64,000 nt of DNA from the NCBI RefSeq assembly GCF_003368325.1, contig NZ_CP031466.1, positions 1,240,001 through 1,304,000 on the forward strand. Direction: 5' to 3'. The DNA comes from Paraburkholderia caffeinilytica. GTDB lineage: Bacteria > Pseudomonadota > Gammaproteobacteria > Burkholderiales > Burkholderiaceae. Of this stretch, positions 62,501 to 64,000 are shown piece by piece; position 1 is the first letter of the stretch; each line of letters starts with the position of its first letter. The translations under genes were made by a program, and so were the position numbers. The notes under the pieces were generated by a model. That model was not told the origin of the DNA. It saw only the letters and a list, made by a program, of their open reading frames with translations, and did not search any database.

Positions 62501-63997
62501 GCCGTGGCGGCTCGTATAGCCAACGGCCAGCATGTGCAGCACGGCGTCGTATTGCTCGCGTTCGAGGCCGGCATAGGGGGCCGCGCGCCGCAGCATCTCG
62601 AACAGTGCGTCTTCGCTCCACTCGGCGCTCGATACTTCGGCGACGATCTGTTGCGCAAGCACATCGAGCGGCGCGCGCGGAATCCGCAACGCGTCGAGTT
62701 CGCCACGCCGCACGCAATCGAGCAGCGCCGCGCATTCGATCAGATCGTCGCGCGAGGCCGGGAAAAGCCGGCCCTTCGGCATGCCGCCGACATGGTGGCC
62801 CGAACGCCCGACACGTTGCAGGAACGGCGCGATCGCGCGTGGCGAACCCATCTGGCAGACCAGGTCGACATCGCCGATATCGATTCCCAGTTCCAGCGAA
62901 GCGGTCGCGATCAGCACCCGCAATTCGCCGCGTTTCAGACGTTGTTCGGCGTCGAAGCGATGTTCCCTGGCGAGACTGCCGTGGTGTGCGGCGACCACGT
63001 CCTTGCCGAGCCGCTCGGTCAGATGGCGTGCCGCGCGTTCTGCCATGCGGCGCGTGTTGACGAAAATCAGCGTGGTGCGATGCATCGCCACCAGTTCGGC
63101 GAGGCGGTCGTAGACCCGCTCCCACACTTCGTTCGGCATCACCGCTTCGAGCGGCACGGGCGGAATCTCCAGCGCGAGATCGCGCTCGCGGATGTGGCCG
63201 ACGTCGATGATCGCGCAGTCCGCCGGTGCGCCGCTTTCGATGCTCGCGCCGCCCACCAGGAAGCGCGCGACAGCGCCGACCGGTTTTTGCGTCGCCGACA
63301 GGCCAATCCGTGGCAGGCGCCGCTGACATAACGCGTCGAGCCGTTCGAGGCTGAGCGCCAGATGACTGCCGCGCTTGCTGCCGGCGAGCGCATGAATTTC
63401 ATCGACGATCACCGTGCGCACCGTCGACAGCATGCGCCGGCCGGAATCCGAGCCGAGCAGCACGTACAGCGATTCCGGCGTGGTCACGAGAATATGCGGC
63501 GCGCGTTTTTTCAGCGTGTTGCGTTCCTGCTGCGTGGTGTCGCCGGTGCGCACGGCGGTGCGGATGTCGAGCGGCGGCAGGCCGCGCGCATCGAGTTCCG
63601 CGGCGATGCCTTGCAATGGCGCCTCGAGATTGATGCGGATGTCGTTGGAGAGCGCTTTCAGCGGCGAGACGTAGACCACCAGGGTTTCGTCGGGCAGGAC
63701 GCCGCCGTTGGCGAGGCCTTGCTGGACGAGTTCGTCGAGCGCGGACAGGAAGGCGGTGAGGGTTTTGCCCGAACCGGTGGGCGCGGCCACCAGGGTCGAG
63801 CGCCCAAGGCGAATCTGCGGCCACGCGGCGGCCTGGGCGTCGGTGGGGGCGGGAAACGTCTTCAGGAACCAGCCGGCAACCGCCGGATGAAAATCATCCA
63901 GCGCGCTGGCCGTAAAAAGGGCAGAAGCGGTGGCGGAAGCACAGGCAGAAGCGTCGCCCGAAGCGGGGCGCGAAGGGGCATCTGAAGCCGTCGGCAA
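59549..63997 (-). CDS. lhr: Large ATP-dependent helicase Lhr
   Basis: At least 1482 residues, matching the long (about 1500-residue) Lhr superfamily-2 helicases. Walker A APTGSGKT is at 72-79, motif II is [16 protein letters not shown] and [12 protein letters not shown] are the other SF2 motifs, then the long winged-helix and Lhr C-terminal domains. Lhr is a 3'-5' helicase for RNA-DNA hybrids tied to DNA repair. The open frame reaches the window edge. The first usable codon is TTG at 63997, so the true start may lie beyond the window. It is upstream of rpfR on the same strand. Confidence 0.9.
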   Translation of the reverse strand: MPTASDAPSRPASGDASACASATASALFTASALDDFHPAVAGWFLKTFPAPTDAQAAAWPQIRLGRSTLVAAPTGSGKTLTAFLSALDELVQQGLANGGVLPDETLVVYVSPLKALSNDIRINLEAPLQGIAAELDARGLPPLDIRTAVRTGDTTQQERNTLKKRAPHILVTTPESLYVLLGSDSGRRMLSTVRTVIVDEIHALAGSKRGSHLALSLERLDALCQRRLPRIGLSATQKPVGAVARFLVGGASIESGAPADCAIIDVGHIRERDLALEIPPVPLEAVMPNEVWERVYDRLAELVAMHRTTLIFVNTRRMAERAARHLTERLGKDVVAAHHGSLAREHRFDAEQRLKRGELRVLIATASLELGIDIGDVDLVCQMGSPRAIAPFLQRVGRSGHHVGGMPKGRLFPASRDDLIECAALLDCVRRGELDALRIPRAPLDVLAQQIVAEVSSAEWSEDALFEMLRRAAPYAGLEREQYDAVLHMLAVGYTSRHGPRGAYIHRDAVSGTLRGRRGGKLVAVTSGGTIPENADYAVVLEPQAINIGTVNEDFAVESLAGDVFQLGNASYRILRIESGRVRVEDAQGQPPNIPFWLGEAPGRSDELSFGVARLREQIGRLLDGNEVATARLQHAIDWLVDTLGLDEAAARQIVDYLARARAALGVLPTQNRLVMERFFDESGGTQLVIHAPFGSRVNRAWGLALRKRFCRTFNFELQAAATEDAIILSLTGSHSFILDDVWRYLHSNSAEHLLIQALLDAPLFGVRWRWNATTSLGLPRYTGGRKTPPQVQRMRSEDLLASVFPEQAACLENIVGERELPRHPLVNQTVDDCLHDAMDSESWLALLRRIEQGEVQLVARDLPAPSPLAAEILTAKPYAYLDDAPIEERRTQAVQNRRWTDPSSADDLGALDADAIDSVRDEAWPQARNADEMHEALTGLACIAEAEARNGEGWPAWLASLAESGRATRLRIAADDALWLPAERLTCFQALYPDAPFEPPLSAPKGYTDTWSADDALLDVLRARLTGFGPLPAHAIAQTLSLPAASVEHTLTRLEAEGYVMRGRFSPGATEEEWCERHLLARIHRYTVKRLRREIEPVERHDFMRFLFEWQHLTPDTRSEGRDALAAVLDQMEGFQAAAGAWEEDILPARVRAYANVSLDELCRAGKIVWTRLTERARSAAGPVRSTPIVLLPRAQVRAWRALIDPSKQPELSARAQSVHDTLSQHGAMFFDELLAEAGGLRMELENALGELVAAGLVNSDSFAGLRALLKPVAKRSAHGAYANGRRVRSSALIGGMDDAGRWALVSRPPVAAAGAVETSPARRQQFAPEVLEHVAMTLLRRYGVVFWRLLEREAEWLPPWRDLLRMFQRLEARGVIRGGRFVNGLAGEQFALPEAIPVLREIRRHANDGAFVCVAGTDPLNLAGTLLVGERVPAVAGNRVLYRDGIVIATLVAGGFWFAPSLEATPTERERARSMLARRF

Positions 63998-64000
63998 GGC

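Overview
The window reads as chromosomal DNA of a high-GC betaproteobacterium of the Burkholderiaceae, most likely Paraburkholderia or a close Burkholderia relative. The grounds are strongly GC-biased third codon positions and a set of families typical of the group: DUF4148, DUF1488, an RpfF/RpfR pair for cis-2-dodecenoic acid (BDSF) signalling, an NfeD-slipin operon, and a valine-catabolism operon with a divergent AraC regulator. I saw no rRNA, tRNA, CRISPR array, transposase, integrase or prophage block. The genus is an inference.

Layout. 1-4556: the tail of a YheO/DauR-type regulator, an OsmC-like protein, small stress or membrane proteins, a ferredoxin, a sigma-54 activator and a DUF1488 protein. 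4557-6286: a (CCAAG)13 microsatellite and an AzgA-type purine permease. 6774-8275: a compact type VI secretion module of PAAR protein, Tae4-like amidase effector and a small membrane protein that is probably its immunity factor. 8527-11464: DUF4148 protein, slipin and NfeD-type protease with a repeat-expanded linker. 11547-20308: AraC regulator and a six-gene operon for valine/branched-chain acyl-CoA breakdown (acyl-CoA dehydrogenase, acyl-CoA synthetase, mmsA, mmsB, enoyl-CoA hydratase, 3-hydroxyisobutyryl-CoA hydrolase). 20422-23745: MFS transporter, siderophore-interacting ferric reductase and a His-rich PadR regulator, resembling E. coli YqjH/YqjI. 24253-29816: a sugar-type ABC transporter whose ATPase gene is internally deleted, a LacI regulator and a phosphatidylinositol-specific phospholipase C-like gene, followed by a short stretch resembling the start of suhB.

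30399-44532: mostly single genes (universal stress protein, HxlR regulator with isochorismatase-family hydrolase, glutaminase, AraC regulator, EmrB-type MFS pump, two alpha/beta hydrolases, an MreB-like protein, citrate synthase, glycogen-debranching-type glucosidase). An intrinsic terminator lies just upstream of the small gene at 39953-40354, suggesting an attenuator or a small RNA. 44887-48885: an RpiR regulator followed by a C45 acyltransferase/hydrolase, class III aminotransferase and carboxymuconolactone-decarboxylase-family protein. A 14-bp motif is shared by both promoter regions, and one copy overlaps the -35 box of a near-consensus promoter. This is the best candidate here for an undescribed catabolic pathway.

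49194-64000: OsmC, a PEP mutase-family protein, a TetR-MFS pair with repeated 15-bp operators, a DUF2158 protein, a superinfection-immunity-like membrane protein, an M20 peptidase, the convergent rpfF and rpfR genes (BDSF synthase and the BDSF-sensing c-di-GMP phosphodiesterase), and the large helicase Lhr running to the right edge.
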